Shown here in pieces: positions 1-8,515 of a stretch of 64,000 nucleotides of DNA. The notes under the pieces were generated by a model. The model ran no database searches and was not told the origin of the DNA. It saw only the letters and a program-made list of their open reading frames with translations. Source of the stretch: Rhodopirellula halodulae (lineage in GTDB: Bacteria; Planctomycetota; Planctomycetia; Pirellulales; Pirellulaceae); NCBI RefSeq assembly GCF_020966775.1, contig NZ_JAJKFV010000002.1, positions 124,001-188,000 on the forward strand, written 5' to 3'. A program made the position numbers and the translations under genes. Each line of letters begins with the position of its first letter. Within the stretch, counting starts at the first letter, position 1.

Positions 1-1902
1 GCGGTCAGTCAGGCGGGCAAAGAAGTCGCTTTGAAACGCATCCAGCGAAATTTGGAAGTTGAACTGCGAGGCGTTTCCCATTGCTTGAACCTCAAACACC
101 AAAACCTCGTCTCACTGCATGACGTCTGCCGGGATTCGGACGATCAAGCTTGGGTGGTCATGGAATACGTGGCCGGCCCGAACCTGAGAGAGGTTTTGGA
201 TGATGCGGCAAAAGCGAACCAAGCTGAAAAACGAAATCGTTTTCGTCCGTCAAAGCGATTGCCTAGCGGGATGTTCGAATCGCAGGTCCGACATTGGTTC
301 GCGGGCGTTTCGGCCGGCGTGGCTCATTTGCACTCCGCTGGCTTGGTCCACCGAGACCTGAAACCGGGCAACCTGTTCGATGACGACGGCATCGTCAAAG
401 TGGGTGACTACGGACTGAGCAAGTTTATCTCTGCCTCCCACCGCAGCGGCCATACGGAAAGCATCGGCACCTTCCATTACATGGCACCGGAAATTGGTCG
501 AGGCCAATACGGTCGCGAAATCGATTTGTATGCATTGGGAGTGATCTTGTTTGAAATGCTCACCGGAGAACTTCCGTTCGATGGTGAAACACCCCAAGAG
601 ATCATCGTCAAACACCTGACCGATTCACCCGACCTCAGCCGCGTTCCGGAAGACTACCGCAACGTGATTTCGCGGTGCCTTCAGAAGGACCCGAAGAAAC
701 GTCCACGAGATGTTGCGGAAATGCTGTCTTTGGTTTCCATGGACGTTCAACAAACACCGGTCATGGCCGAGGTTGTCCGGGCGAACTCGGACGATCGCCC
801 AGCCACCGATGCAGCGAACGATCTCGAATCCAACGAACAAGCTCCCTTCGCACAGGCAGCCCTCGGTCGCCAGGAAGGCGGAACGGCGATGGTGTTGAAC
901 TCACCGGATAGCGAAGAGCCCATCGCTCGCGCGGTTCGGAATACATTCGCCGATGCCAGTGCTTGGTGGCGTGCTTTGGAAACCTCGCCGGGGATCAAAC
1001 TCGTCTTGGCAATCTCCGCCGTGGCGATTTTGTTGGTCAACACGCACTGGTTGTTGCCGGTGCTTTCGATGGTGGGATTCTTTTACGTTCCGTATTACGT
1101 GCTGCGTCATGTTGTGCTGCAGTTGTCGGAACCGCCATCTTACTCGCCATCCAATGACAACCGATCCAACCATTCACAACAACTGACTTCTGCTCCGGCC
1201 ACTCCCCCCAAACGCAAACCGACGATGTCCAAGGCTCAGGTCCGAGCCTTGCTTCGCGGTGGTTTGGCCGATCGCACTCGCCTATCGCGCGCCGCGGAAT
1301 GGTCCACGTCGGGAATGACGTCGATGATCGTTGCCGGAGTGCTGCTGCTACTCAGCTCCGTCATCGGCATGCGAAGCACGCCTTTCACTCCTTTGGCTCT
1401 CGCACCTTATGTCTGGATGGCTCTGGTGATTTGGCTGGGTGCATTTGGCTTGCTGGGCATCGGCAAATTTTGGGAAAGCACAGAGGGCGAGGGCCTCGTT
1501 CGCCGATTGGTGTCGGCGTCTTGGGGAGCATGTCTGGGACTACTGGCATTTGCGTTGGGCCACTTCTTGATGGTCCCGATGGATGAAGGTTTGACCCGAG
1601 ACATCGATGCAACCGCACTTCCGGTTTCGTTCTACCTCGAAACAGGCGTTCCCAAAGCCGCGGCGATGATGGCTCACTTCGCATTGCTCTTTGGCGTGTT
1701 GCGAATGTGGAAGCCGGTCGATCCTTTGCGTCGCGTGCGGCTCAGCCTTTGGGCGGTGACCGTCGCGGTGGTCGGCGAGTGGGTCGTCCATCAAATCGTT
1801 CCCGTACCACAGCCCGCTGGGATGCTGATCGCGGGTGGCGTGATCGTGATGACTCAGCTTTCTGCTCCTTGGGTGAAGTCCGATGCAATTGCAACCGTTT
1901 GA
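1..1902 (+). CDS. Serine/threonine protein kinase with multi-pass membrane region (5' truncated by window edge)
   Basis: The frame is open from base 1, so the N-terminus lies outside the window; the TTG at 31 is not the real start. A VALKR stretch at 25-39 carries the ATP-anchoring lysine. The catalytic loop HRDLKPGN starts at 349. The metal-binding triplet reads DYG (406-414) rather than the usual DFG, and MAPE (481-492) marks the activation-segment end. The Hanks-type kinase domain ends near base 740. After a polar linker there are about seven to eight hydrophobic segments (roughly bases 985-1130 and 1310-1890). It should phosphorylate Ser/Thr on cytoplasmic targets while anchored in the membrane. 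The tail does not look like a known sensor such as PASTA. The next gene overlaps its 3' end by 20 bases, so the two are probably co-transcribed. The family call is secure; substrate and signal are unknown. Confidence 0.93.
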   Translation, partial: AVSQAGKEVALKRIQRNLEVELRGVSHCLNLKHQNLVSLHDVCRDSDDQAWVVMEYVAGPNLREVLDDAAKANQAEKRNRFRPSKRLPSGMFESQVRHWFAGVSAGVAHLHSAGLVHRDLKPGNLFDDDGIVKVGDYGLSKFISASHRSGHTESIGTFHYMAPEIGRGQYGREIDLYALGVILFEMLTGELPFDGETPQEIIVKHLTDSPDLSRVPEDYRNVISRCLQKDPKKRPRDVAEMLSLVSMDVQQTPVMAEVVRANSDDRPATDAANDLESNEQAPFAQAALGRQEGGTAMVLNSPDSEEPIARAVRNTFADASAWWRALETSPGIKLVLAISAVAILLVNTHWLLPVLSMVGFFYVPYYVLRHVVLQLSEPPSYSPSNDNRSNHSQQLTSAPATPPKRKPTMSKAQVRALLRGGLADRTRLSRAAEWSTSGMTSMIVAGVLLLLSSVIGMRSTPFTPLALAPYVWMALVIWLGAFGLLGIGKFWESTEGEGLVRRLVSASWGACLGLLAFALGHFLMVPMDEGLTRDIDATALPVSFYLETGVPKAAAMMAHFALLFGVLRMWKPVDPLRRVRLSLWAVTVAVVGEWVVHQIVPVPQPAGMLIAGGVIVMTQLSAPWVKSDAIATV

Positions 1903-2569
1903 TCGAAGTCGCTATCTGCCGACGTTGGCCGCGTTTCTGCTCGGAACCGCGTGTTCATTGCACGTCACCATCGCCTCCTGTGACGACGCCTCGGCCAAGA
2001 CTTCGGATGCAACCGAGGTCTCGGAAGCAGACGTCGTCGAGGACGGGACCGCCGAATTGAGCGTTGCCCCGCTGTCACACACGATCTATCCGCCGGAGCG
2101 ACCAGGATGGATCGATGAAACCAAAGCTCGCGACGGTGACAACGTGCAAATGGTCGTGACCTCCGGTCCGTGCGTTTCCAAAAGCGAAGCCGATGAGATG
2201 ACCAAGCTTTATGCTCGCGCATCAGTCCAAACTTATGTCGATGAACTCATTGCAAAGCAGCAATCCACCGCTGATCCCGCAATGGTTCCCATCGCCGAAG
2301 ATTGGATTGAAAATGAATTGATCGTTCGTCGCTACGAAGGCAAGGTGCTGGTCGGCGATGAGACTCAACACGAAAAAGCGGTGCTGTTGCGGATTCAACC
2401 GGAACACCAAAAACGCTTTGAAACCGCCATTTCGAACGTTCAATTGCAAGAGCGTTTGGCGGCAACAGGAATCGTGATCTTGGGCGGATTTGGCTGCCTG
2501 GTCGGCGGCTCGATCCTGCTCGGTGGATTGGCTTCGCGGCAACGGCAGCAAACAATCGCCAAAGCCTGA
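1883..2569 (+). CDS. Hypothetical exported/membrane protein
   Basis: A 228-residue protein whose ATG overlaps the end of the kinase gene, suggesting translational coupling. The first about 32 residues look like a signal peptide (hydrophobic LPTLAAFLLGTACSLHVTIA). The middle is polar and mixed alpha/beta without a recognised domain. A C-terminal hydrophobic helix (ATGIVILGGFGCLVGGSILL) is followed by a basic tail, so it is probably a single-pass protein with most of its mass outside the cytoplasm. The overlap with the kinase gene suggests a shared process, but no function can be assigned. Confidence 0.75.
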   Translation: MQLQPFDRSRYLPTLAAFLLGTACSLHVTIASCDDASAKTSDATEVSEADVVEDGTAELSVAPLSHTIYPPERPGWIDETKARDGDNVQMVVTSGPCVSKSEADEMTKLYARASVQTYVDELIAKQQSTADPAMVPIAEDWIENELIVRRYEGKVLVGDETQHEKAVLLRIQPEHQKRFETAISNVQLQERLAATGIVILGGFGCLVGGSILLGGLASRQRQQTIAKA

Positions 2570-2632
2570 TTGCACGATAACTTGCTCGCACGAACTTGAT
2601 CACACGCCAAACCGTTGTGTTTGGTCAGGCGA

Positions 2633-5578
2633 TCAATTTCCGAGCGGACGAAACAGTTCGGTCGAAAACGCTCGCTCCGACTGCATTCGAAATTCCGCCA
2701 GGTCCACCACCATCATTTGAGGATCCTCCGCATCGGATTCAGAAGCCGGCGATTGAGGCTGGTTCCCGACCAAATTCGCTTCGATCACGGTGTCCATCGC
2801 TGGATCCAAAGATGCGGCTTGCAAAATACTGGCCATCTGCGGCTCGTTTTCCTCGCTCGTTCCCTGATTGGCCCAACCCTCCGCATCGGGTTCCCAAGGC
2901 TTTGGCATGATTGGAGTGGCGGCCGTTCGTTGCGACTGCCGACGAAACACATTGCACCCAACCAATCGTGTCTGATGGGGCGGTGAAAAGTTGACGAAGA
3001 ACGACTGCTGGCGGACACCAAGATCGATCGTCAAATGTGGGCTCCGCCGAAGCACGTCTGAGATCTGACGCGGGCTGAGGTTGCAGTCTTTCAACATCAC
3101 TCGGTGAAGGGTTTGTGACCTCGCGAGTAAGTTCAAATGACTGTCCGTCAGCGTGCATCCGGCGAGGTTCAGCGTTTCGAGGTTTCCGTTCTCCACCAAA
3201 CGCTGCAGATCCTCGACCGGGAAGTTGCAGCCGCTGATATCCAGTGAAGCCAACTGCGAAAGCGAACTCACCAAGCGGCTCGCTTCTTCGTTCAAATCGA
3301 CCCGAGCGATCGACAAACGCCGAAGCGACGGAATCTCCTTCAGCCACCGAAAGGTATTGGTCGAGACACTGGTGTCATCAAAATTGGCAACACGCAGTCG
3401 CATCAACTTCGTCCAATGCGACGCTGTTTGATCGTCCACGGCACACCCCGGCAATTCTAATCCGGTCAGGTACCGGTACTTTCCCAGTGCCTGCAATCTC
3501 TGGGAAGAAACGTTCGGGTAGGCCAAAACGATGTGGTCCAAATTTCGGAACTTCAGAACCTGATCGATCACCCCGTCGTTGAGCCCAGGTCCGCCGCCAC
3601 CGAAGTAACGCAAACTACGAAGCCCATCTAATTTGGCCTTCGCCGGCCACGGACTTTCGATCAGCAACTCATCCAGCAACGGCAAATCGACCAGTTCGAT
3701 CTCATCAATTTCGCCACGAATTTGGATGGCTCCGCGAAGCCGAGGCAGATGCGTCAACTTCAATCGCTCAAGCTCAGTCACTTCGAAATGATCGAGAGCG
3801 ATGAGATTGCTGTTGTCTGCAATGGCGACTTGATCAAGCCCCGAAAGATCGGCATGCAGCCTCTTTAGCTTTGGCAGGTTCGCCAAACAGTCGTCCAACC
3901 ATTGCGAAGAGATCTGACACTCGGGAATGTCCAATGCCTCCAAATTGGTCATGGACAGGATCCAGTCCAGTTGCGCTGGGTTGAGATCGGCCTCACGCAT
4001 TCGCAACCGCCGCAAATACCGCAGTTGAGTCAATCCCTTCAACGCCTCGGAATCAAACCGCACTCCCGATAGGTCAAGCGACGTCAACGTCGGCGTCGCG
4101 GCAATCTGATCAAGCCAAGTCGAATCCCCATTCATTGTCGGACTCGCGGCGTGCACCTGTCCCTGGGAATCGTAGTTGTAGACACCGATATGGATGTCTT
4201 TGAGTCGATTGACATCTGATAAACGCAACTCTTTCAAATCCGTTGCTTGACACTGAATGGCGCGGATACTGGGAACGTTTTCGAGATCCAGCGTTTCAAA
4301 CCGCGTCAGCCCCTCAAGCTTGGTGTTGTTTCCATAAAGCAACATCAAATCAATCGGCTCAAGGACTCGATAAAACCGCGGCAAATTCTTGGCGTACAAA
4401 GAGTGTTTCTGAGAACGATCGAGATGAATTTCGCGAAGCGACGGCAGATCGACCAAGGACAATGTCAATGTTGCATCGTTGCGGATTCGAATCGAATCCT
4501 GAATCAGTAGACGCTCCAAATGAGGCCACTGATAAATATTCAAATGAGCCGCCTCGCCCGGCCTAGGCCTACTGAGGATTAGCGTGCGACACGTTTGCGA
4601 CCAAGTGGGACGTTGGATTGCTTCCAATGCGAAAAGGTTGCCTTGCAAATCGACATGCTGCAGATGCTTCATGCCACCAAGATGTGCAATCATCTCGGAA
4701 TCCAACCGGCATCGATGAATCCCCAAGCAGATCAAACGCTCGCATTTCGCGATTTCTTGGCAAACTTCCGCAGACACGGGAGTCCGATTCAGAGCGAGAC
4801 TGGTCAGTTCAGAAGTGCGTGAGAGTGGCTCCAGCAACTCGGCATCCAATTCGCCATCCGCGATCAACACGGATCGAAGCGTGGGCACTTGCAACAATTG
4901 CTGCATTGCCAACCGATCAGGTGAGTAGAGCTCAACCGATCGCAAACGCAGGAAATAAGGGTGCAACTTTTCGGGAATGCGTTTTTGAAACAACTGAGGT
5001 GCTTCAAAGGTGAAGTGATAACCACCACGTGCACCGAGACGCTTGACCGATTGATATTGCTGGCGAGCGATCAGGCTGGATCCAAAGACACAAAATGCCG
5101 GGACAAGGAAACTTGCCGAAGCCGCGGCGATGTCAAACCGACGTTGCGTCCGCTCGGGCGTGACGGATTTCGCGATTTGCTTTCCTCGCCAGCACCACAA
5201 CATGAAGGCCAAGACCACCAGGAGCACTGCGACGAAGCTATCTGCGATCAATGCCCCCCAAGACCAAAAGCGGGTCGAATTTTCATTCAAAAGCTGCAAC
5301 TTGGGAGCATCGTGGAAAGACACTCGCGTTGCATGCTGCGAGTCTCCACCATCGATGACGATCTGGTAACGCCACGGCCAACCCGCCCGAGTGATTTGGT
5401 CGGTGTGAATCGTCGGAACTCGCTGAATCAGCGTGAAGGGCTCGCCCACCCAACGTTCGCTAATTTGCGCATAACGCCACGGAGCATTGAATAGAACCAT
5501 CAAACCAGCAACCAAAATGGCGATGGCATAGGCCGTTTGACGAGTGCGACGACGGTACTGCGAAACTGAATCCGACAT
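2633..5578 (-). CDS. Large leucine-rich-repeat membrane protein
   Basis: A 981-residue protein with an N-terminal hydrophobic helix (residues about 15-33), a second one near 105-125 and a third near 150-170, followed by a long array of irregular leucine-rich repeats (about 200-870). Repeats resemble LxxLxLxxxxL with units such as LRRLRMREADL and LASLDISGCNF. The final 110 residues are polar and acidic with no repeats. LRR arrays are protein-interaction scaffolds, and the topology suggests a membrane-anchored array facing the periplasm or the cell exterior. Planctomycetes carry many such long LRR proteins, mostly uncharacterised. It is convergent with the 1883-2569 gene, and its 3' end lies 63 bases from it. 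Partner unknown. Confidence 0.85.
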   Translation of the reverse strand: MSDSVSQYRRRTRQTAYAIAILVAGLMVLFNAPWRYAQISERWVGEPFTLIQRVPTIHTDQITRAGWPWRYQIVIDGGDSQHATRVSFHDAPKLQLLNENSTRFWSWGALIADSFVAVLLVVLAFMLWCWRGKQIAKSVTPERTQRRFDIAAASASFLVPAFCVFGSSLIARQQYQSVKRLGARGGYHFTFEAPQLFQKRIPEKLHPYFLRLRSVELYSPDRLAMQQLLQVPTLRSVLIADGELDAELLEPLSRTSELTSLALNRTPVSAEVCQEIAKCERLICLGIHRCRLDSEMIAHLGGMKHLQHVDLQGNLFALEAIQRPTWSQTCRTLILSRPRPGEAAHLNIYQWPHLERLLIQDSIRIRNDATLTLSLVDLPSLREIHLDRSQKHSLYAKNLPRFYRVLEPIDLMLLYGNNTKLEGLTRFETLDLENVPSIRAIQCQATDLKELRLSDVNRLKDIHIGVYNYDSQGQVHAASPTMNGDSTWLDQIAATPTLTSLDLSGVRFDSEALKGLTQLRYLRRLRMREADLNPAQLDWILSMTNLEALDIPECQISSQWLDDCLANLPKLKRLHADLSGLDQVAIADNSNLIALDHFEVTELERLKLTHLPRLRGAIQIRGEIDEIELVDLPLLDELLIESPWPAKAKLDGLRSLRYFGGGGPGLNDGVIDQVLKFRNLDHIVLAYPNVSSQRLQALGKYRYLTGLELPGCAVDDQTASHWTKLMRLRVANFDDTSVSTNTFRWLKEIPSLRRLSIARVDLNEEASRLVSSLSQLASLDISGCNFPVEDLQRLVENGNLETLNLAGCTLTDSHLNLLARSQTLHRVMLKDCNLSPRQISDVLRRSPHLTIDLGVRQQSFFVNFSPPHQTRLVGCNVFRRQSQRTAATPIMPKPWEPDAEGWANQGTSEENEPQMASILQAASLDPAMDTVIEANLVGNQPQSPASESDAEDPQMMVVDLAEFRMQSERAFSTELFRPLGN

Positions 5579-5718
5579 TCATTCCCCCGTGCGAGTGAAC
5601 TCACCACAGAGGGGTCCCAAAGAGGCTCTGCAGTCGAAGTGTCGTCAGTTTAACAGACTCACCGACGGCAACACTGTCTGATTTTTGCAACTTCAGCGAC
5701 CGCTATCGCGGGACAAGG

Positions 5719-6540
5719 TCACCAGAGCCCGCATTCCTGTAGCTGTTGCGTCGCTTTCCCCGCCCAATCCTTGTTGGCCGCCGGGGACGCCGGACTGGGG
5801 TGCAGGATCCGGTGTATTCGAAAGGCGGATTCTTCTGTCTGCCGCCGCACAGCTTTCTTCCGGCTTGTTTTCTGAACGTCGCTTTCTCCCATCGATTGAA
5901 CGCATCGAATGAGACACTTCTCGGCAAATGCTCCGACTCCGATCAGGTCCGTCCAAGACGCCGCTTGCAGCACTCGAACCAGATGAGCATCGCAGACCGC
6001 CTCCAACGCCTTCTTTTCGCTGGCCGGCAACTTATCCGGCGTCCGGTTTTTGCCACTTTCTTCCATGAAAACCAGCGGACAATAATTCGCGATGAAATGT
6101 TCTTTGAAGAAGTCTTTTGCCTTCGGATAGCGTTCGGACATCAGACCCCACAGTCGACGCCCGCTGACTTCACTGCGTTCACACGCCAACCCTTCGATGG
6201 GACGCTTTGGGTGTTCGGAAGAAGGCGAATCGACTTCCCCCTGAATTCCCATCCAATTTGCAACCGCATCGATCTCACCGAATGGAACGCCCGTTTGCGC
6301 CATCCCCCACGGGCCTGGGTTCATTCCCAAGAAAAGCACGCGCACTTTCGGACCAACTTGACCAACATACTTTTCATGTAAACCCCATGCGTACTGCAAC
6401 GGGTTGTAGACGTGCGTGACCGGCTCGTCAAACACCAGTGAGTCGACGGAATCTCGAAGTTCCTCCGCGGCCTTCAACAGGTCGGCTTGGATCCGCTTGG
6501 ATCCGGACGACGTCTTGGAGACACGTTTCGCAGTGGGCAT
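5719..6540 (-). CDS. smug1: SMUG1-type uracil-DNA glycosylase
   Basis: A 273-residue protein of the uracil-DNA glycosylase superfamily that matches the SMUG1 branch. It has the diagnostic block GMNPGPWGMAQTGVPFGE (residues 72-89), with Asn74 where SMUG1 enzymes have their catalytic-site Asn, then EHPKRPIEGL and SEVSGRRLWGL. Near the end is the HPSPASPAANKDW block with His247 as the conserved base-contacting histidine. It should excise uracil and oxidised pyrimidines such as 5-hydroxymethyluracil from DNA in base excision repair. SMUG1 was first known from animals but also occurs in scattered bacteria. The gene follows the 6562-7341 membrane protein by 21 bases on the same strand, so it may be the last gene of a three-gene run. 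A short non-conserved basic N-terminus (about 20 residues) precedes the domain. Confidence 0.93.
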   Translation of the reverse strand: MPTAKRVSKTSSGSKRIQADLLKAAEELRDSVDSLVFDEPVTHVYNPLQYAWGLHEKYVGQVGPKVRVLFLGMNPGPWGMAQTGVPFGEIDAVANWMGIQGEVDSPSSEHPKRPIEGLACERSEVSGRRLWGLMSERYPKAKDFFKEHFIANYCPLVFMEESGKNRTPDKLPASEKKALEAVCDAHLVRVLQAASWTDLIGVGAFAEKCLIRCVQSMGESDVQKTSRKKAVRRQTEESAFRIHRILHPSPASPAANKDWAGKATQQLQECGLW

Positions 6541-6561
6541 GGCGTTCGTCGTTGGAAGCGT

Positions 6562-7341
6562 TCAGGGCTTGGGATGGTGAGCCGGAACGGTCGTCCCAGC
6601 TGTCTGGTTCAGGATCATGATCTTTTGCCAGATCTTTCGAGACAGACCGGTCGAGAGCTGTTCGATTTCACTCACCGCCGCGATGGAGTCAGGGTCGTCA
6701 AAAGTCTTGACATAGAGAGCCGCGATTTTTCCAGTCAGCGACAACATTTCGCTGCAGTAGTCGAGATAGCGATTGAGTTCAAACGCCGACATTTTTTGTC
6801 GCGGTGAGTTGTCAGTACCTCGGAAGTTGGAAAGCAGACGTTCCGGGTCTTTCGTCAATTGGTGCATGTCGATGATGTGACACATCGATCGCAGCTCGTG
6901 AATTGCAGTCAAAGCACGCCGTCGTTTCAAACGAGTCTCTAGCGAGATCAAGAAGTAGATTCCCGCGCACAGCAACAACATGACTTGACTAGCCGAATCA
7001 GCGGTGGCAATCAGGTTGGTAACCTTCATGTCGTCTTGCGTCAGGTCCGTCGTGGACGATTGGGCCACGGAAAACGCCAACACCACCACCGACCCAATCA
7101 GTCCAGCGAGCAACAGATAGCTGGCCACCCGAATACGCCGAATGGGGCGGCCCATCTCTTGAGAACGCTGGGACGCCTGACGGGCGACTTCGAGCAACTC
7201 ACCACACAAACGCTGCAGCCCTGAATCGGGAAAACGTTCGCTGATCCGTCGCTGCAACGTGGCAACGGTCTCAACGATGTGCACATCGTGCAGGGCGAGT
7301 TCAGGAGGCGGTGTCGTTCTTTCCATGGTCGATCCATTCAT
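6562..7341 (-). CDS. Hypothetical two-helix membrane protein
   Basis: A 259-residue protein with two predicted membrane helices (about residues 68-92, SYLLLAGLIGSVVVLAFSVA, and about 115-135, VMLLLCAGIYFLISLE). An amphipathic N-terminal region of about 65 residues and a C-terminal helical region of about 120 residues probably both face the cytoplasm. The start could also be the second ATG at 7326. It lies 6 bases downstream of the AroE-like gene and 21 bases upstream of the SMUG1 gene, so the three are probably one transcript. No catalytic motif or known family was recognised. Confidence 0.75.
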   Translation of the reverse strand: MNGSTMERTTPPPELALHDVHIVETVATLQRRISERFPDSGLQRLCGELLEVARQASQRSQEMGRPIRRIRVASYLLLAGLIGSVVVLAFSVAQSSTTDLTQDDMKVTNLIATADSASQVMLLLCAGIYFLISLETRLKRRRALTAIHELRSMCHIIDMHQLTKDPERLLSNFRGTDNSPRQKMSAFELNRYLDYCSEMLSLTGKIAALYVKTFDDPDSIAAVSEIEQLSTGLSRKIWQKIMILNQTAGTTVPAHHPKP

Positions 7342-7347
7342 GGCCAG

Positions 7348-8259
7348 TCAAACCGACAGATACTCTTCGATTGCATCCCGCAACACATCCACTCGGACTT
7401 CCTTCCCGAGCCACATCGGGACGACTTTGGCGAGGCATGCGGCATGAATGTCCCAGCGTGTGATGCAGTTGCTGCCGACATCCATTTTGCAACGTTCCCA
7501 CTCGCTCATGTCGTTTGCCGACCAGTCTTCGCTCAGATCCACCAACACGGTTCCCGGCGGTGTGGACGATTCGTGAAAAGCCTGGATTGCGTCCGCCGCA
7601 TTGCCGTCCAACACCAACCAAATGTTCGCGTGGGTTGTCCTGGTGATCTCCTCCGGGCGATTCACGAACACAAATCGCTCGCGAATCATGCCTTCATCGG
7701 TCAATTCGGGATCCGTTGATTCCGAATCGCTTTCTTGAGAACCAGCGACCTGAGTGGCAACCGGTACCGAAAAGGGCCACGATTTTACTTCGGCCAAAGA
7801 GTGAGCCAAACGCCGGCTTTGAGTCGAATCCTCGCCGACCAGCATCACCTGCTGCACATGAAATCCTCCGAGAGCGAGTTGCTGTGCAACCATGTCGCCC
7901 CAGACGTCTTGCCGGATTGCAATTGGCAACCAGGGTGAGCTTAAAACCTCGATCTCCTTGGCTGAATCCTGCCTGCTCCGGCGCTGCAACGCGTCGCAGG
8001 CAAACGATTTGCTTTCTTCTTCCGACGCCAAGGAACGTACGATGGATGCTTTGCAATTCGCGTCAATCCACGCCCCTCGAAACCCCATGGCATCCATTCC
8101 AGCCAGAGCAATCGGCATCTGCTGTTCGTCGAGGTCGAACGAAAGCACTCGGCAATCCAGATTGGCTTGGTCAAAGGCACTTTCCAAAGCGAACTGTGTC
8201 GGGTTGCCGGCAACCGGATGTCCAACCACTGCGATCACAGGCTCGATCTTGTCGTCCAT
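7348..8259 (-). CDS. Shikimate dehydrogenase-like protein, probably catalytically altered
   Basis: A 303-residue protein whose N-terminus follows the AroE pattern: a beta strand plus GHPVAGNPTQFALESAF where AroE has GxPIAHSxSPxxHNxAF, then a segment ending MGFRGAWIDANCKASI in place of GxNVTxPxKE. The NTDG motif that carries the catalytic aspartate in AroE reads DVWG, and the following nucleotide-binding glycine motif is reduced to LVGEDS. The fold is therefore probably the shikimate/quinate dehydrogenase fold, but the catalytic Lys/Asp pair and the NADP site look eroded. It heads a tight minus-strand run with the 6562-7341 membrane protein and SMUG1. It could be a regulatory or binding paralogue. 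The true AroE reaction is unlikely from these residues. Confidence 0.7.
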   Translation of the reverse strand: MDDKIEPVIAVVGHPVAGNPTQFALESAFDQANLDCRVLSFDLDEQQMPIALAGMDAMGFRGAWIDANCKASIVRSLASEEESKSFACDALQRRSRQDSAKEIEVLSSPWLPIAIRQDVWGDMVAQQLALGGFHVQQVMLVGEDSTQSRRLAHSLAEVKSWPFSVPVATQVAGSQESDSESTDPELTDEGMIRERFVFVNRPEEITRTTHANIWLVLDGNAADAIQAFHESSTPPGTVLVDLSEDWSANDMSEWERCKMDVGSNCITRWDIHAACLAKVVPMWLGKEVRVDVLRDAIEEYLSV

Positions 8260-8515
8260 GGAGAGGGGTGCCGTGATGCGAAAGTGCGAAAAGAGCAGTG
8301 ATGCGGATGGAATCGAGGCACAAACATTCTCTGAACGCGCTCAACAATTCACTTCCAGGTAGTTTACCGCGATCTCTTCGATTGCACGACCTTGCTACCT
8401 TGGCTGTTATGCTGTCTGCCTTCACCTCCACCCTGATTCGATACGCTCAACCGCCGTGTCGAGTCTTCCGTATTCCTTGCTGGCGAACTCACCGCTGCCA
8501 ATCTTTTTGATCTTC

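Noticed and set aside
2739-3347. 202-codon minus-strand frame inside the LRR gene
   Set aside because: It overlaps the LRR gene in another frame of the same strand and has no recognisable features.
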